A DNA stretch of 64,000 nucleotides from Paragorgia papillata (lineage: Eukaryota; Cnidaria; Anthozoa; Scleralcyonacea; Coralliidae). The notes under the pieces are model-generated. The model did not search any database. It was not told where the DNA came from and saw only the letters and a program-made list of their open reading frames with translations. The stretch is taken from assembly GCA_035771165.1 (NCBI GenBank), contig JAWNZC010000322.1, positions 6,992,501 to 7,056,500 of the forward strand, written 5' to 3'. Below, in pieces: positions 11,894-25,742 of this stretch. The translations under genes were made by a program, and so were the position numbers. The first letter of the stretch is position 1. Each line of letters starts with the position of its first letter.

Positions 11894-12443
11894 TGTAACA
11901 TGTGACTAGTTGGTATATAATAATGTGGTTGATCCTTGGACCCCAAAATTTTACTTTTCCTGGTTAGTCAATTGATGACTTACCTGTATAATAATGTTTA
12001 CCTACACTACTAAAGCTCACCACAGACCACAAGACTCTGCAATATTAGTGACAGAATTGATGACTATTGTAATATGACACTGAAACTGCGGAAGTTTCTA
12101 TTATGCTCACTGGAGACAATTCGATCTTGACAGCTGATGATTGCTTTATATCATCCTGAATTGCAATCATTATGAGATAAAACGACAATGCGGCAGTGTG
12201 ATCATTGCGAGAAATGAAAACCACACTCAAAAATCTTATTTCAATTCCATTTTGTTGATGTCTTGAGTGGACTTCAAGTTTCTTCAGTCATGATTTAGAT
12301 TGTTAGGATCGAACAGAATGTGCTTCTGGCAGTATTCAATCTCGCTCCCAGTACTCAGCCCACAATATTGCACCAGAACTGAGTGGGAAGAGTACTGGGA
12401 ATGAAATTGGGCTGTACCTCGCAATAACGCACTTCATCTATAA

Positions 12444-13655
12444 CATGTTGGTCACCTCTAAGGACCCCAACTACTGCGTTATAGCAAGGCTCCACTGTAT
12501 ATATATCATTTACAATAGATCACAGAGTGCTCGATACTTTTGAAGGTAGAGCAAGATAGATTTTATTTTAAAAAATGAACGTTGCTACTCCAAGTTTCAT
12601 GCATTAGGCGATCATCAGGCAACTGAAAAAGTTTCACTTTAGCTTCTGTTTATATTGCATGGCACACATGACATCACCACACGTGTGAATTGCATGGGAT
12701 GAGTTAGAGAGATTGTTCCCGGATGTACATCTCTGTTCCTAGAGCGGCTATATATATATATACACCATTCACCAGCCAAACACTAAGCAGTACTCAATTA
12801 CTTTAAAGTCCACAAATGCACTCTGGGTCTAACTGGCTCTTACTAAAGGGCAGTACAATATACTGTATATTGTGTTACAAATTTACAATATATAAAGTCA
12901 AAGACTGTTACTAATTAATAATTATAAGATAAAGTTCTTAAAACTTTAGGTAGAGCAGATTATACTAAAAGTTATGCTTCAATAGCTAATTGCTCTTGTT
13001 GCTATACCTTTACTAGCATTTGTTTTACAATGTACATTATACAAGTGTCATGTTGGTCACCACTAAGGACCCCAACTACTGCGTTATAGCAAGGCTCCAC
13101 TGTATATATATATATCATTTACAATAGATCACAGAGCACTCGATACTTTTGAAGGTAGAGCAAGATAGATTTTATTTTAAAAAATGAACGTTGCTACTCC
13201 AAGTTTCATGCATTAGGCGATCATCAGGCAACTGAAAAAGTTTCACTTTAGCTTCTGTTTATATTGCATGGCACACATGACATCACCACACACGTGAATT
13301 GCATGGGATGAGTTAGAGAGATTGTTCCCGGATGTACATCTCTGTTCCTAGAGCGGCTATATATATATATACACCATTCACCAGCCAAACACTAAGCAGT
13401 ACTCAATTACTTTAAAGTCCACAAATGCACTCTGGGTCTAACTGGCTCTTACTAAAGGGCAGTACTATATACTGTATATTGTGTTACCAAGTTACAATAT
13501 ATAAAGTCAAAGACTGTTACTAATTAATAATTATAAGATAAAGTTCTTAAAACTTTAGGTAGAGCAGATTATACTAAAAGTTATGCTTCAATAGCTAATT
13601 GCTCTTGTTGCTATACCTTTACTAGCATTTGTTTTACATTATACAAATGTCACTA
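12444..13655. repeat. Tandem duplication of about 605 bp
   Basis: 12444-13048 is repeated at 13049-13655, starting at CATGTTGGTCACC. The second copy runs straight into copy B of the long duplication. It carries the right end of the pogo-like element plus the dispersed repeat seen at position 1. A TA-run difference explains the 2 bp length change. Confidence 0.85.
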
Positions 13656-14379
13656 GTCACAATTAAGTGAGTGACTATAGTCATAGACTTAATTCAAATT
13701 TAGACAATTAGAATTTTCTTAAACAAATACCTCCATTTCTCAGCTGAATATTATCTTGAATAAACAGTCTACACTTTTATTAAAGCATAACGTTTTATAT
13801 CAACCAAGAATTCGTTGTTTAAGCTGAATATACAACATCCAAACGGTCAGATCAGGTTTAATCACGATAAACTTAAATAATAGTAATAATAGTGTAGTAG
13901 CAACACAAAAACAACAAGACTCCTTTGCAGCCAATCATATAGCATAGCAGTAAAAACAATAGACGTTCTAGTGACATAACTACCAGGAATAAATTATTAA
14001 TAGCAAGTTTTTCTCCTAATGTCTTCATTTTTCATACTGCCAAGTGCCAGCTGCATCGAAGAAAAAGTCACAGCCATTCAAAAGCCTTTCAAACATTGTT
14101 TTTGAATAAATATTTATATTCCAATGAGAGACTGAAGAACAAATGTTAAGTCTGACTTCTTACCTTCATTATCTTGCGTTAATATTCGACGTTCTTAATC
14201 TTTCTTTAGTTGGAAAATGCAGTTTTTAAGACGCCATATTGAATATCCGCGTCAGAGAAGGTATGGGGAAAAGCTTTCCAGGTTGTCATGGAGATCGAAT
14301 CGTCAATAATATTATTTTACCCATATTATTTAATTTCCCGTTATTATATTATATATATATTTAATATATTTAAGAAATA

Positions 14380-14553
14380 GAAAATGGCCGCCCGTGTTTA
14401 TATAGCCTGATGCAAACGCGAGAGTGAGTTGGGAGAATTCGAAAGTACTTATGTAAACCCTCGCCTACGGCTCGGGTTCACATAAACTTTCGAATTCTCC
14501 CAACTCACTCGAGTGTTTGCATCAGGTTATATAAACACAGGGCATCCATTTTC
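14380..14553. mobile_element. Foldback MITE-like hairpin (copy B)
   Basis: Same hairpin as at 1182-1355: about 80 bp arms with a short loop. Present because of the block duplication, not a new insertion. Confidence 0.75.
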
Positions 14554-15517
14554 AATTTCTTTTATGAAATAAGGCTAAAAAATGTTCCGTGACATCACAA
14601 CCGTGTTTACATAGCCTGATATAAACACGATAACTGACCAATCACAGCGTGCGTAAGATGCAACCTATTTTATAATATTGACTATTCTATAAACGTATAT
14701 TGGACTGAGTCGTGGTGGCCAAAATTAATGAGCCACTTATGTTTCTGGAAGTTAATTTTTCAACTTTCAATTCTCATAATGCGCTTTTTAGAATCCAATT
14801 ATTGGCCAGTAGAGTTCATTAGAAGTTTAACTTTGAATTCTTATATGTTAAAGTGAGGGGGGCAAGGGTATATTTTCGTGAACCGGCCGTGTTGGCTATT
14901 TTTGAGCTTTGTGAATCGTGATTTAGAGCAATTTTACTTTTTGTGATTCGTGAAATGCCAAAAAAGTATCTGTGAACTCGTGACAAGTCCTCCTTCCTCC
15001 CTCTAAAGTGTATTATAAAATAAAGTGTCCGCTTTACGAACACTCTGATTTGCCAGGTCCCGTGCATTTTGAACTACGTAGAATGACATGGAATCACCTG
15101 GCGGAAAAAATCAGCCAGCTTTCTAAACTGTCCAACTTTTAGCTCGTTTTTTTTCTTCATATTTTATAAAACAAATAAAACAAATTACTCCTGTGCACAT
15201 GTACTCTTATAAAGGAGTACATTTGACGTTATTTGAACACCGAAAGAAGTGTAAAGGCACTCGTCGGCCGTCGCCTCGTGCTTCTACCCAGGGCGATCTA
15301 AAACTAGGCAGTTTCACCATAGTAGGATGCACTTCAACTTCGCGCAACGGTTTGTGAAACCATAGATACTTCCGCGTTTGTTCAGTTACGTTTGAAACGT
15401 TCACGTTGGGCGTAACTTGTTCGTTCAGATTTGAAATCTGTAAACCAACTGATTTGAACCGTGAGTGGACAATCTTTGACTAGTCCCACCCACATGTTTA
15501 GTATGTTTTCGAGTGTA

Positions 15518-15606
15518 TTTTTACAGGCTAGCTTTAAATGGGGGAATCGGAGGAATCGGGGGAATCGGGGAATGGATGAATCGGCGAATCCGGGAATCCG
15601 GGAATC

Positions 15607-15662
<56 letters not shown>

Positions 15663-15694
15663 TACTACTACTATACTACTACTACTACTACATT
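15518..15694. repeat. GGGGAATC repeats plus (AAT)n (copy B)
   Basis: Counterpart of 2319-2495, with the same repeat order and the same apparent (AAT)n length. Confidence 0.8.
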
Positions 15695-16095
15695 TTGTAA
15701 GCGAATCGTATATTGTATTTCTCTTTGCCATTTACTGGACAACTCTTTGATCAAGTTCGTACACAGCTAAGGAAACTTTTCAATTCCGCCTACCCCCAAA
15801 TTAATATTAGGTTTTCTGCACGTCCTTAGCTTCTACACAACATGCGGTGTTGTCACTTTTTGACAGTATATAGACCAGCTGTGCGTGAATGTAAACTACT
15901 TAAATGCCTTCACAAAGCTAGCTTTGAAATAATGTTTGTTTAATTGCAAAAACGTCTTAGTATCATCAGCCGAAGCACAGTCAAAGATGTTTTTTATCCT
16001 CAACTCACTCAATAAAAATGTTGCTGATAATTGTAAGTAATTAACGCCCAATGGCCAGCTGCGCTTACACAGAAGAGTACATGACGAGTTCGAAA

Positions 16096-16410
16096 GGGTG
16101 TAGATAAAAGGCGGGCGCGGACTCACGAACTGGCGGTATTTTTAACCGGGGTTTTATTGCCGGTAGAATTCAAGGAAATTTACTCCAGACAGACCCGCGG
16201 AATGGCGGCAGAGTTATTCGTGATGTGTTTTTAACCGGGGTATTTCCCCCGGCGGACTGACGAAATGTCGGCATTTTGTCGCGAGTTGTGGTTTTCGAGT
16301 CTGTCTGGAGTAAGTTTCCTTGAATTCTACCGGCAATAAAACCCCGGTTAAAAATACTCACCAGTCCGCCAGTCCGGCGCCAGTCCGCGCCCGCCTTTTA
16401 TCTATACACA
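16096..16410. mobile_element. Nested MITE with about 110 bp TIRs (copy B)
   Basis: Counterpart of 2897-3211 with the same GTTCGAAA flanks. Confidence 0.75.
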
Positions 16411-16732
16411 GTTCGAAAAGGTAGTGCACTTTTTAAAGTGCCTATCTCAGGGTTGGGGATTTTACATATTTAGGATATTTTGAACATGTTAAGAAGATTT
16501 GTAATATATCTTCTTTTCCTAAAATTTCATCTTCATGGACTTTTTTGCTGTTAAAGTTGGCGATTTTGACGATGGCCGTGAAATTTTTTTACTGGGTTCT
16601 AGTCGCCGGAAGTGACGTAGAAGCAGGGAGACCTTCTCAGACAGTAACAGTGTTTACATCGGGAGTTTACGGTTCACCTTGGATTTTCTTGGCTTTATTC
16701 AGGTTATTTTGTCGGAAATTCTTTTAAAAACT

Positions 16733-17059
16733 ATGCCAAACAAGTGCGTAGTGTTTTTACTCTCGAATGAACCCAATTGATATGCTAGAATAGCGCTGTA
16801 TGCCATTCTTTTTTTTGCGACAATAACGATGTACAATCCCGACTCACGGGAGGCGAATAAAAGAAGGATAGCTTCGGGTGAAAGGAACGCCGAATTGTCA
16901 AGGATAAAGGTGTGAAATGAACGCCGACATCTACTTCTGTGACCTGTTCGTTGTTCGAAGTAGTTTCAACGGGAATATTTGGTACTAAGACGATTCACAG
17001 CAGTTTATCACGGGGAAAACCCGTCGGTGTGGCGATTACAAAACGACAACAATAGAGCG
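16733..17059 (+). pseudogene. Decayed THAP domain, left arm (copy B)
   Basis: Identical in layout to 3534-3860: MPNKCVVF start, early stop, EANKRRI basic piece, then frameshifted CSLFEV and RRFTAV pieces. Confidence 0.45.
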
Positions 17060-18653
17060 CGGAAAAGTGACAAGAACTTGTGCATGTCATCAGTCTCATA
17101 TTTCTTTTTATCGAAGTATTGTTTGCGTTCGATCTTTGATCAAGAATATATCGAAATATACTTGACTTGGTAATGTCGTCTACCTCTGGTTCTAACACTG
17201 ATAGCTAAAATGACTAGACTAGGATGTAAACATTCCGGGATACGTAATCGAGATCGAAACGAAGTAAAACTGTCTTCCAGTGCAGTGCGGCCATACCTGA
17301 AGACGAATCATCTGAATGCATTGTCAAGCCGTATGAAGACGAGTCGGTTGCCGATGAAATTTGGATCGTAAATCATAATGAGCAAATGCGACCTGAAAAA
17401 GGTCTTTAGTACGACGGCTACAAATTCGCTTTTGAGGGGCACGATAAGGTAAATGATTGGTAAGTTTAATTGAAAGTTGCTTTTATCAGTGAATTTATGT
17501 TTACGTTTTATCTGCAATGTTGTTTTCACGCATTTGCTAAAACAAAATTGTATGCTGTCAAAGCCAAATGATTCGCATGTTTAATTCTCTTCGATATTAC
17601 TCTGACACTGAACTGCTTAATGCGAATGCGAAGGAATGTCAGTAAATCAAAGCCTTGCATTGAAATGGTTTATAATAACAGTGATCAAGTTCTTTACACT
17701 TGTTTGCCTGGAAATGTGGTCACTGCGTCTAGCGGGACACTTACATCGAAAAATTGACAAGATAAAGTATCAAATAAAAGATCAGTGCAGAAAACAGGTA
17801 GGAACTGTCTGTTGATTATAGATTAATGGAATACTTGCATCCACTTTTGAAATTTGAACTTGCAGGCGACAGTATACATACAGAGTCAATTTCTTCAAGT
17901 TTGAAGATGAAATCGCACAATTGTTGTTGTTTATCGAATTGGACGAGCACTGAATTGTGGCAATTTTGAAGAACGAAGCAATTATATTAGCCTAGGTGAA
18001 TTGTGCGCAGCTGGCTTATTCGCAAGTGGAAATCGGAAAGCGAACGGGTATTCTATTAATCAATATTGACAGTATCTACCTGCTTTCTACATCTTCTATT
18101 TTATACTTTGCCTCGTCAATTCTTCGATATTTGCAGCTCGCTAGACGCAGTGACCAGATATATAACAAATATAAACATGCGAATCATTTGGCTTTGACAG
18201 CATACAATCTTGTTTTAGCAAATATGGCCAATTGCAAATATGGCATGCCAGTATACAACATTCGATAAAACGTAAACATAAATTCACTGATAAAGCAAAC
18301 TTTCATAACTTACAAATCGTTCACCTTATTGTGCCCCGCAAAGCGAATTTATAGCCATCGTAGAAGATATTTTTCAAGTCGCATTTGATCCTAAGCTCGT
18401 CTTCATACGGCTTGACAATGCATTCTGATGATTCGTCTTCAGGTATAAATGGCCTAGACAGTTTTACTTCGTCTTCGATCTCGATTACGTATCCCGGAAT
18501 GTTTACCTTCTAGTCTAGTCATTTTGGCTATCAGCATTAGAACCAGAGGTAGACGACATTACCAAGTCAAGTATATTTCGATATATTCTTGATCGAAGAT
18601 CGAATTCGATAAAAAGAAATATGAGACTGATGACATGCACAAGTTCTTGTCAC

Positions 18654-18978
18654 TTTCCGGAAAAACACGCTCCATTGTTGTCGTCTAGTAATCGCCACAC
18701 CGACGGGTTTTCCTCGTGATAAACTGCTGTGAATCGTCTTAGTACCAAACTACTTCGAACAACGAACAGGTCATAGAAGTAGATGTCGGCGTTCATTTCA
18801 CACCTTTATCCTTGACAAATCGGCGTTTCCCGAAGCTATCCTTTTATTCGCCTCCAGTGAGTCGGGAATCGGGATTGTACATCGTTATTGTAGCAAAAAA
18901 AGAAATGGCATACAGCGCTATTCTAGCATATCAATTGGGTTCATTCGAGAGTAAAAACATTACGCACCTGTTTGGCAT
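18654..18978 (-). pseudogene. Decayed THAP domain, right arm (copy B)
   Basis: Counterpart of 5455-5779, reading MPNRCVMF on the minus strand followed by the same stop. Confidence 0.42.
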
Positions 18979-19751
18979 AATTTTTAAAAGAATTTCCGAC
19001 AAAATAACCTGAATAAAGCCAAGAAAATCCAAGGTGAACCGTAAACTCCCGATGTAAACACTGTTACTGTCTGAGAAGGTCTCCCTGCTTCTACGTCACT
19101 TCCGGCGACTAGAACCCAGTAAAAAAAGTTCACGGCCATCGTCAAAATCGCCAACTTTAACAGCAAAAAAGTCCATGAAGATGAAATTTTAGGAAAAGAA
19201 GATATATTACAAATCTTCTTAAAATGTTCAAAATATCCTAAATATGTAAAATCCCCAACCCTGAGATAGGCACTTTAAGAAAGGAAACGAAATTCTGGAA
19301 TAAACTAAATTAGGTTAAAACTCATTTCTCAAATAAACTGAATTGATTGTTTACATTTTGTTTTAATAATTTATGTTGAAGATCTAAGCGGCTCCGCTGC
19401 TTCGACAGGAAAAATAATATACAACACGTGGCTTCAAACGTAAGGGAATTCTATCTTTAAAAGACAAGAAATGAGAAAGCCGTGTAGAAGCTAAGGACGT
19501 GCAGAAAACCTAATATTAATTTGGGGGTAGGCGGAATTGAAAAGTTTCCTTAGCTGTTTACGAATTTGATCAAAGAGTTGTCCAGCAAAGAGAAATATAT
19601 GATTCGCTTAGAAAATGTGGATGTTTTAGGCGACTTTGAAAAAACCTTGTCAAGAAATGAAGCAATGCAAGCATCAAGTAGTTTCTCAGGGTATCCATTC
19701 CCCTTATCATCATCATCATTATTATTATTATTATTATCATTATTATTATTA

Positions 19752-22700
19752 TGGATTCACTCTCCATTAATATGGTCTTTTGCATTTCTTTTACTACCCA
19801 CTTCTGTCGGGATTTCTCTTTTATCATCTTCTCTATCTGTTCTTCCAATTTATCCAACCCTCCTCCTAAGCATCCAGCTACCAAAGGTACTATTTCAACC
19901 ATAAAGCCTGGACGCCTCTCGCGGATTTCAAATGCCAGCTGTTGGTATTTTTGCAATTTTTCCCTCTACTATCCCTACACTATCCAAATTTTACCTTCCT
20001 CGATGTTTTCCAGAATCAGATCAGGTCTTCTTGCTGTTGTTTTCTTTCTCATCTTGTATTCAATATCCCACACAAGCTTTTTACCCGGCTTTTCAATAAC
20101 TGTTCCTTTCTTCCATGCTGTTTTGTACCACACTACACTCTCTTCAAGCAAACCTGCCTCTTTTCCCCATTCCACAGCAAACACCATCAGCGCATTGTCA
20201 AGACTTCTCATGTACTCATTACCAGCAAGAACCTTACATCCAGCCAACAAATGATGTACGGTTTCTCTCTTATCAGAACACAATCTGCAATTCTCCGATT
20301 CTATCTCTATTCCCCTTAAGGCCTTCCAAGCTCTGGTCTCGACCATCTGCTCTAACATCCCCATCACTGCTGCCGTCTTTCTGGAGTCTATATAGGTTGC
20401 ACTCCAACCACTGGTTACATTTCTCTTCTTGACCCATGAAAACCTCACTTTGTAACTTCTTCTCTCGGTATTGATTGATACGTCCTTCTTCCGTCTTCGA
20501 TTTCCAGCAAGGTTTTCAACCTCCTCCAGGCATCCTTCCAAGTTCCACACATCTTTTCGCCATTCAAGTAAATCTCTCCTATCCCAAAACTAATTTCTTC
20601 TCCAACCATCTCCAAGCTTTTCTGCTTCTCTCTTTATCGAACAATACTCATTTTTATGCTCCCGTCTCCAGGCAACTTTTATCCATCGACATCTCGATAG
20701 TGACATATAACAAGCTATTTTGACCAATTGTTTCTTTGTACAGATCCCTCATACTCTTCACCCCTCTGCCCCCTTTGCCACGAGCCAGATACAATCTTTC
20801 ATCGCTTGCTTGCCTCCCATGCATTTTTCTCTCTCTAAGTTCCCTCTTCACAATCATGTCCATTTCAACCAAATCTTCCTTACTCAATCTGCAAACATTC
20901 AACAAAATCTTCACCATTTTACCGTGTTCAATCACGATCTCTGCACACTTTGTTACCCCATAGCACGCCCCTGTATCATGGCTATAGCCATTACGATCGT
21001 CTCATTGACAGCTTCTAAATTGCTGTGGTATTCTTGGTACACTTTGAGGTCATCTATAAATAAACTGTGCGTCCTTTTCACTATCCTGACCGGCCCCAGG
21101 CATTCCCATCCTTTACCCTCTAGTTTCGCTTAGTAGCATGCCAATTGGCACCTCACTTAAGCAAAATCCAACAGGCGAATAACTGTCTCCTTGTAAAAAC
21201 CCGGTCCTAACCGAAATCCATCTGCTTGTCTTCTTCTGCCCATCTTTCCATACTTCCAATTTTGTTTGCCATTTCTTCATCAATTCCTCAATTAATTTAC
21301 ACACATCATCTGGTATCCCCATCCATCTATATACTGTACTTTCAGCGTCCAGTCGTGATGCACTCTATCATAAGCCTTCTGGTATAGTCGTAGTACGCAA
21401 CAGCCAGATTTCTCTTGTGTTCCCTCACTTCATCCATTATACATTTATCAATTAGCAGAAGATCCACTGTACCCAATTTCCCCTCTGATGTTCCCATCTG
21501 TCCTTCATCCCACATATCATTTCTAACAGCATGGTTCTTTAGACACTTCGCTATTAAACCAGTGTATGTTTTGTATGAGGTATTCAAACAGGTAATAGGC
21601 CTGTAATCTTTAACTGGGCTCAGATTCTGAGTCTTAGGCATTAATGGAGATCTTCCCCATGCTATCCATTCTGGTATCTTTCTCATGTCTTGCTTCCATG
21701 ATTGCATTGCGTTACACAATGATTTCCAAGTTCCTTGCAATTTCTTCCACCAGTAGTTTTGGATACCATCAATTCCTGGAGAAGTCCAGTTCTTTCGTTT
21801 CTTCAATACCCTCTCAATATCAGTTACTGTTACCATAAACTCTTCTACATCTTGGATTTTATTCTTTAGCTGTTGCTCTATCTCAAACATCCATGGTTGT
21901 TCTATTGTTGTACATTTTTGTTCCCAGATACCTCCCCAAAATTCTACAAACTTTTCGATCTCTGGAACAGTCCCAGTAAAGTTCTTTGTCTGGTTCATTT
22001 TTCGGTAGAATCTTCCTTCATCTTCTCTAAACCTTGCATTATTATGGATCTTTCTGCCTCTCCTGGTCATCTTTTCTAACACCACTTTACTATATCGCAG
22101 CTTATCCAACCATTTCTCTTTTGCGTCTCTAAGCTCTTGGTCTGTCACCTGCTGACATCCTAGTTTTCGTTTTAGATCTTTCAAGATAGCTTTCTCTTTT
22201 CTGGTAGCTTTTCTATGTCTTTTTCGTCTACAGAGCTCATTCCCAGCCCTAGCAATCAGCTGACGTAATTCTTTCATCTTATTCTTTAATTTCCTTTCGC
22301 GTCTATTACACCCGCCTCCTTTGTTCTTTCGCTCTTTCTCTTTCACATTCATGACCATAGCTACTGCCTTTCCCATGCATACACTGCATCAGTTATTACT
22401 GTTATTTCATCAACATTTTGCAGGTGCTTCTCCAGTATTCTATTCGAGCTTCGTTCCACTTGTGTCGTCATTTTCAATTTCGGAAGCTTTACTCTCGGCT
22501 CTATCTTACTTATTGACGTCTTACCTATTTCATTCAGTTGTTTAAGAAATTCGCTTTCCAACTCAGCATCTTCCTCTTCTAAATATATTATATAATCTCT
22601 ACCGGTGTTGTCTTCTTCTGTTGCTGCATCTGCCTCTTGGCGTTACTCATTAAGACTCAAGCCTTCATTTGCTCTACTCTCCTCCTGAATAGTTACTTCC

Positions 22701-23040
22701 TCGTTTTGCAATTCCTCCACCGTTATCGGTTCTTCTGCTGCTCTTTTTCTTACTAATACCAAATTGGTAATCTCTGTCTCCTTTTTAAATCTGGCCGCAC
22801 TATCCCTCAATGTTTGTGGATTTATCCTGCTATATTCAGTAAATTCTTCATCCCATCTTTCTTTCACTCTCTTCATAAAGCCTCGACCTCTTTCCCTTTC
22901 CTCTGTATCAATCTCTACTAATCTTACTTTCATTACCGTTATCTGTTTGCTGTACCTCTGTTGCTCTGTTATAAAAACCCATAGTTTCTGCATCCTGGTT
23001 GTTCAATTCTTCCCTCTGCGATATACTTCTCATTATGTTT
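19752..23040 (-). pseudogene. R4/Dong-like non-LTR retrotransposon, broken ORF (copy B)
   Basis: Same element as 6553-9841: a 344-codon RT N-terminal frame (21342-22376), GFLQGDSYSPVGF at 21113-21322, FIDDLKVY near 21037-21060, and knuckle plus RRPDLIL in 19975-20550. The frameshifts are at the same places, so the element was dead before the block was duplicated. It is bounded by the ATT tract near 19706-19751 and the (ATT)n that starts near 23041. Confidence 0.7.
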
Positions 23041-23057
23041 TGTATTATTATTATTAC

Positions 23058-23120
<63 letters not shown>

Positions 23121-23272
23121 ATTAGTATTAGTATTAGTATTAATAGTATTAGTATTATAGTATTAGTATTAGTACTGATTAGTATTAGTATTCGATTCCC
23201 CGATTCCGCCATTCCCCATTTCCCAATTCCCCGATCCCCATATTCCCCCTTTTAAAGCTAGCCTATTTTTAC
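23041..23272. repeat. (ATT)n, (AGTATT)n and reverse GGGGAATC repeats (copy B)
   Basis: Counterpart of 9842-10070 but 3 bases longer, because the ATT run has one extra unit. This is the clearest length difference between the two blocks. Confidence 0.8.
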
Positions 23273-23586
23273 ACGTACAATGACGTAGCCGAAACTGTTA
23301 ATTCGATTTTTATGGGAAAGGATGGAGTTTATCGGCGGTGATCACGGTGAGGATAGAGCAACTATCGATCTTAGCTTTGTTTTGGCGTCGAAATCTTGGC
23401 TGCCGATTGTGATTTGGGTGAGAAAACGTCGTTCAAGTAAACGTGATTGGCAAATTTTTGACGGAGTGTCTAGCCTTTACCTTTATATTATTATATAAAC
23501 AGGTCAGTTCGAGTCGATCACGAAACACTTCAAACCAATATTATTATCGCAAAGTTGTTACAAACAACAACCAAGCAGGGGTGGCG

Positions 23587-24062
23587 CCAAGTTAAAGAGC
23601 GAAAGTTAAATGTGAAACGTGAACAGCGAAAGTTAAATGTGAAATGTGAACAGCGAAAGTTAAATGTGAAATGTGAACAGCGAAAGTTAAAAGTTAAAAG
23701 TGAAACGTAAAAATTAAAATCAAAAATTATTTTTAACATTTTAATTTTGAATTTGACTTTCTACGTTTCACTTTCACTTTTCCTATTCTTGTTTTGCGAT
23801 TTCGGCAAAAAGTTTCGACGAACGGGCTTTTTTTTTCACGATTTCTAAAAATGGCAATTTGGTTTCGCTATTTCGCAAGTGAAATGTTCAAACGGCACTT
23901 TGATTTCGCAATTTCGCAAAATGAAATGTTTAAACGGCATTTTGGTTTCGCTATTTCGCAAATGAAATGTTTTTAAAACAGCATTTTGATTTCGCAATTT
24001 CGCAAGGTACGCGATTTTGTGAAATGAAATGTTCAAACGGCATTTTGGTTTCGCGATTTGCT
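23587..24062. repeat. 27 bp and about 60 bp tandem repeats (copy B)
   Basis: Counterparts of the minisatellites at 10385-10520 and 10639-10860, with the same copy numbers. Confidence 0.8.
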
Positions 24063-24639
24063 ATAATGAAAATGCTGAGTGAGCCTCCTCGGCTTCTATA
24101 GGGAACTGGTTGGGAAACGCATAGTGTCACCATGACGCAAACTTGAAAAACGTCGTGGACAAATTCAATTCACGTCAAAACTTGGACTAAATAGTCCGTA
24201 AGAAAATGCACTAATGAGTTACATTTTTAAGGTTTTATGAATATTATTCCTTTTCTTTGCACATAAAATGAAATACATGGCTAGAAATCCAGGACACTCA
24301 GCGGCAGTGGCCTGTGGGCTCATATTTAGATGGAATATTAATTTGAAAATTCTGATGGCTAAATATCGATCATTTCGGCTATAAACAGAAGCCTATAGCA
24401 ATAAATTAAAGTAGAGTTATTCGCTAAAATGTCTTATTGACCCATTTCTTACCCAAATATCAAATTACAAAAGGTTTAATCGTCTAGACAGGCCTGTACC
24501 CTCATACTCACAAAAATTGCCGCATAAATTTCGGTTATTATTTCTGAATCCACAGTCACATTTAATAATAATAACAGCGCTTAAGACCCTGGCAACCTAG
24601 CAACAGCTCCATAAGAAATGGTGGACAATAATCCGAAAT

Positions 24640-25265
24640 TATCGAGGAATGCATTGCTTCTTCACGCCGAGTTCAGTTTTTATCTCGGCGCTTGATGGAT
24701 TAAATTACAACGACTCGGCTGCAATAAATCGTACATTTTAAGGTCTTTGGGAACCTATTAAACAACGAAAAAGTGGAACGAACAACTCCGCAAAACAAAG
24801 TAACGTTCATCCCGAGCAAATTCAGACGTTCGCATCGTGGACAAACAACACAGAAGCAGCCAAAATTGGAGCTCCAAAATAAGTGATATAGCAGATTAAT
24901 AGACTTTAAACAGCGAATAAGAGGTATGCTTGTGAGGGGCTCGGGAACCTATTTAGGACGCTCCAAACTTAATAGAAATTGTAGTGTTGAACGATTGTTC
25001 AATTTGGTGAAGTTTTGGACGTTCGCATGTCGGAATTTACAATAGTAAATAACCGAAAATGATTGTTCTTTATATTTCCTTAAGAAATCTATTGAAGGAC
25101 GCCATATTGAATTAATTAAAAAGGGATTCAGTGCGCATGCTTTGCCGCCATGTTGTCCTCGATTTCTGGCCATGTAATTTTTTAAGTCTTTCAAACGATG
25201 TTACGAAACCGGAAACGATGTTTGCTAATGAACCCACTTCTGTCAGTTATAAGCATGTTTTTCCA
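24640..25265. other. No gene recognised
   Basis: Sequence to the right of the long duplication. It has no convincing exon and no RNA gene. A GCCATATTGAATTAATT segment near 25090 resembles the GCCATATTGAATATCC near 1035, but too weakly to define a family. Confidence 0.45.
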
Positions 25266-25267
25266 CG

Positions 25268-25376
25268 AGGCGGAATTTTGCGCGCGGAGCGGAAATTTTC
25301 TTTGTCTTGTGATTTCTCGGGTGGAACTAATTAGAAAAGACAAAGAAAAATTCCGCTCCGCGCGCAAAATTCCGCC
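25268..25376. mobile_element. Short foldback, GGCGGAATTTTGCGCGCGGA arms
   Basis: GGCGGAATTTTGCGCGCGGA followed by GCGGAAATTTTC near 25270-25304 is inverted at about 25340-25369, with a loop of roughly 35 bases. It forms a G+C-rich hairpin in A+T-rich surroundings. Non-coding; a MITE is likely. Confidence 0.65.
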
Positions 25377-25742
25377 TAATGAAAACCGGATTAAGCGTGG
25401 GCATGTGGGACAACCCGTTAGATGATTAGCCACCTATAAGTGTATACTTACTATAGCAAGATAGCAAGTTGTGCAAACATGGGGAGTTGAAAATTTTCAA
25501 CTTTCAAAGCCCACTCCGCCCGCGTTGTAAACTTAAACATTTTGCTTTGTTATTGATTTTGCATATCTCAAATAGTCGTAATAGGATTTTCGTGACATAT
25601 TAATCAGCCCGGTAATTGGGCTAGAAGAATATAGTTTTGATGATAACTATCAGTCCAGATGGTGTTGATCAGGCCGCCTGCTCGCAGGCTACGCTCGAAA
25701 CGTATAAATTGGCCACAGGTCTGGGAGCCCAACTCTGACGCC

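Larger units (their letters stand above)
11648..12497. mobile_element. Non-autonomous TA-flanked (pogo/Tc1-like) element
   Basis: The left end TAGTGGAGCCTCGC and the right end GCAAGGCTCCACTG are inverted complements, flanked by TA on both sides. These ends resemble pogo/Tigger-type termini. It has no transposase. It was itself hit by the smaller elements at 11681-11821 and 11829-11893. It belongs to the spacer between the duplicated blocks. Confidence 0.6.
15693..19616. mobile_element. Long foldback element with THAP-derived arms (copy B)
   Basis: Same palindrome as 2494-6417. It carries the nested element in the left arm and THAP relics in both arms. All disabling stops are shared with copy A, so decay preceded the block duplication. 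Confidence 0.7.
13199..24639. repeat. Long direct duplication, copy B
   Basis: Near-identical to 1-11437 over its whole length. Apart from a few substitutions, the only differences I could see are one T in a homopolymer near 15150 and one extra ATT unit near 23080. The 3' flank (24640 on) is unrelated to that of copy A. Every feature of copy A is present, and the main ones are listed separately. Confidence 0.95.
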
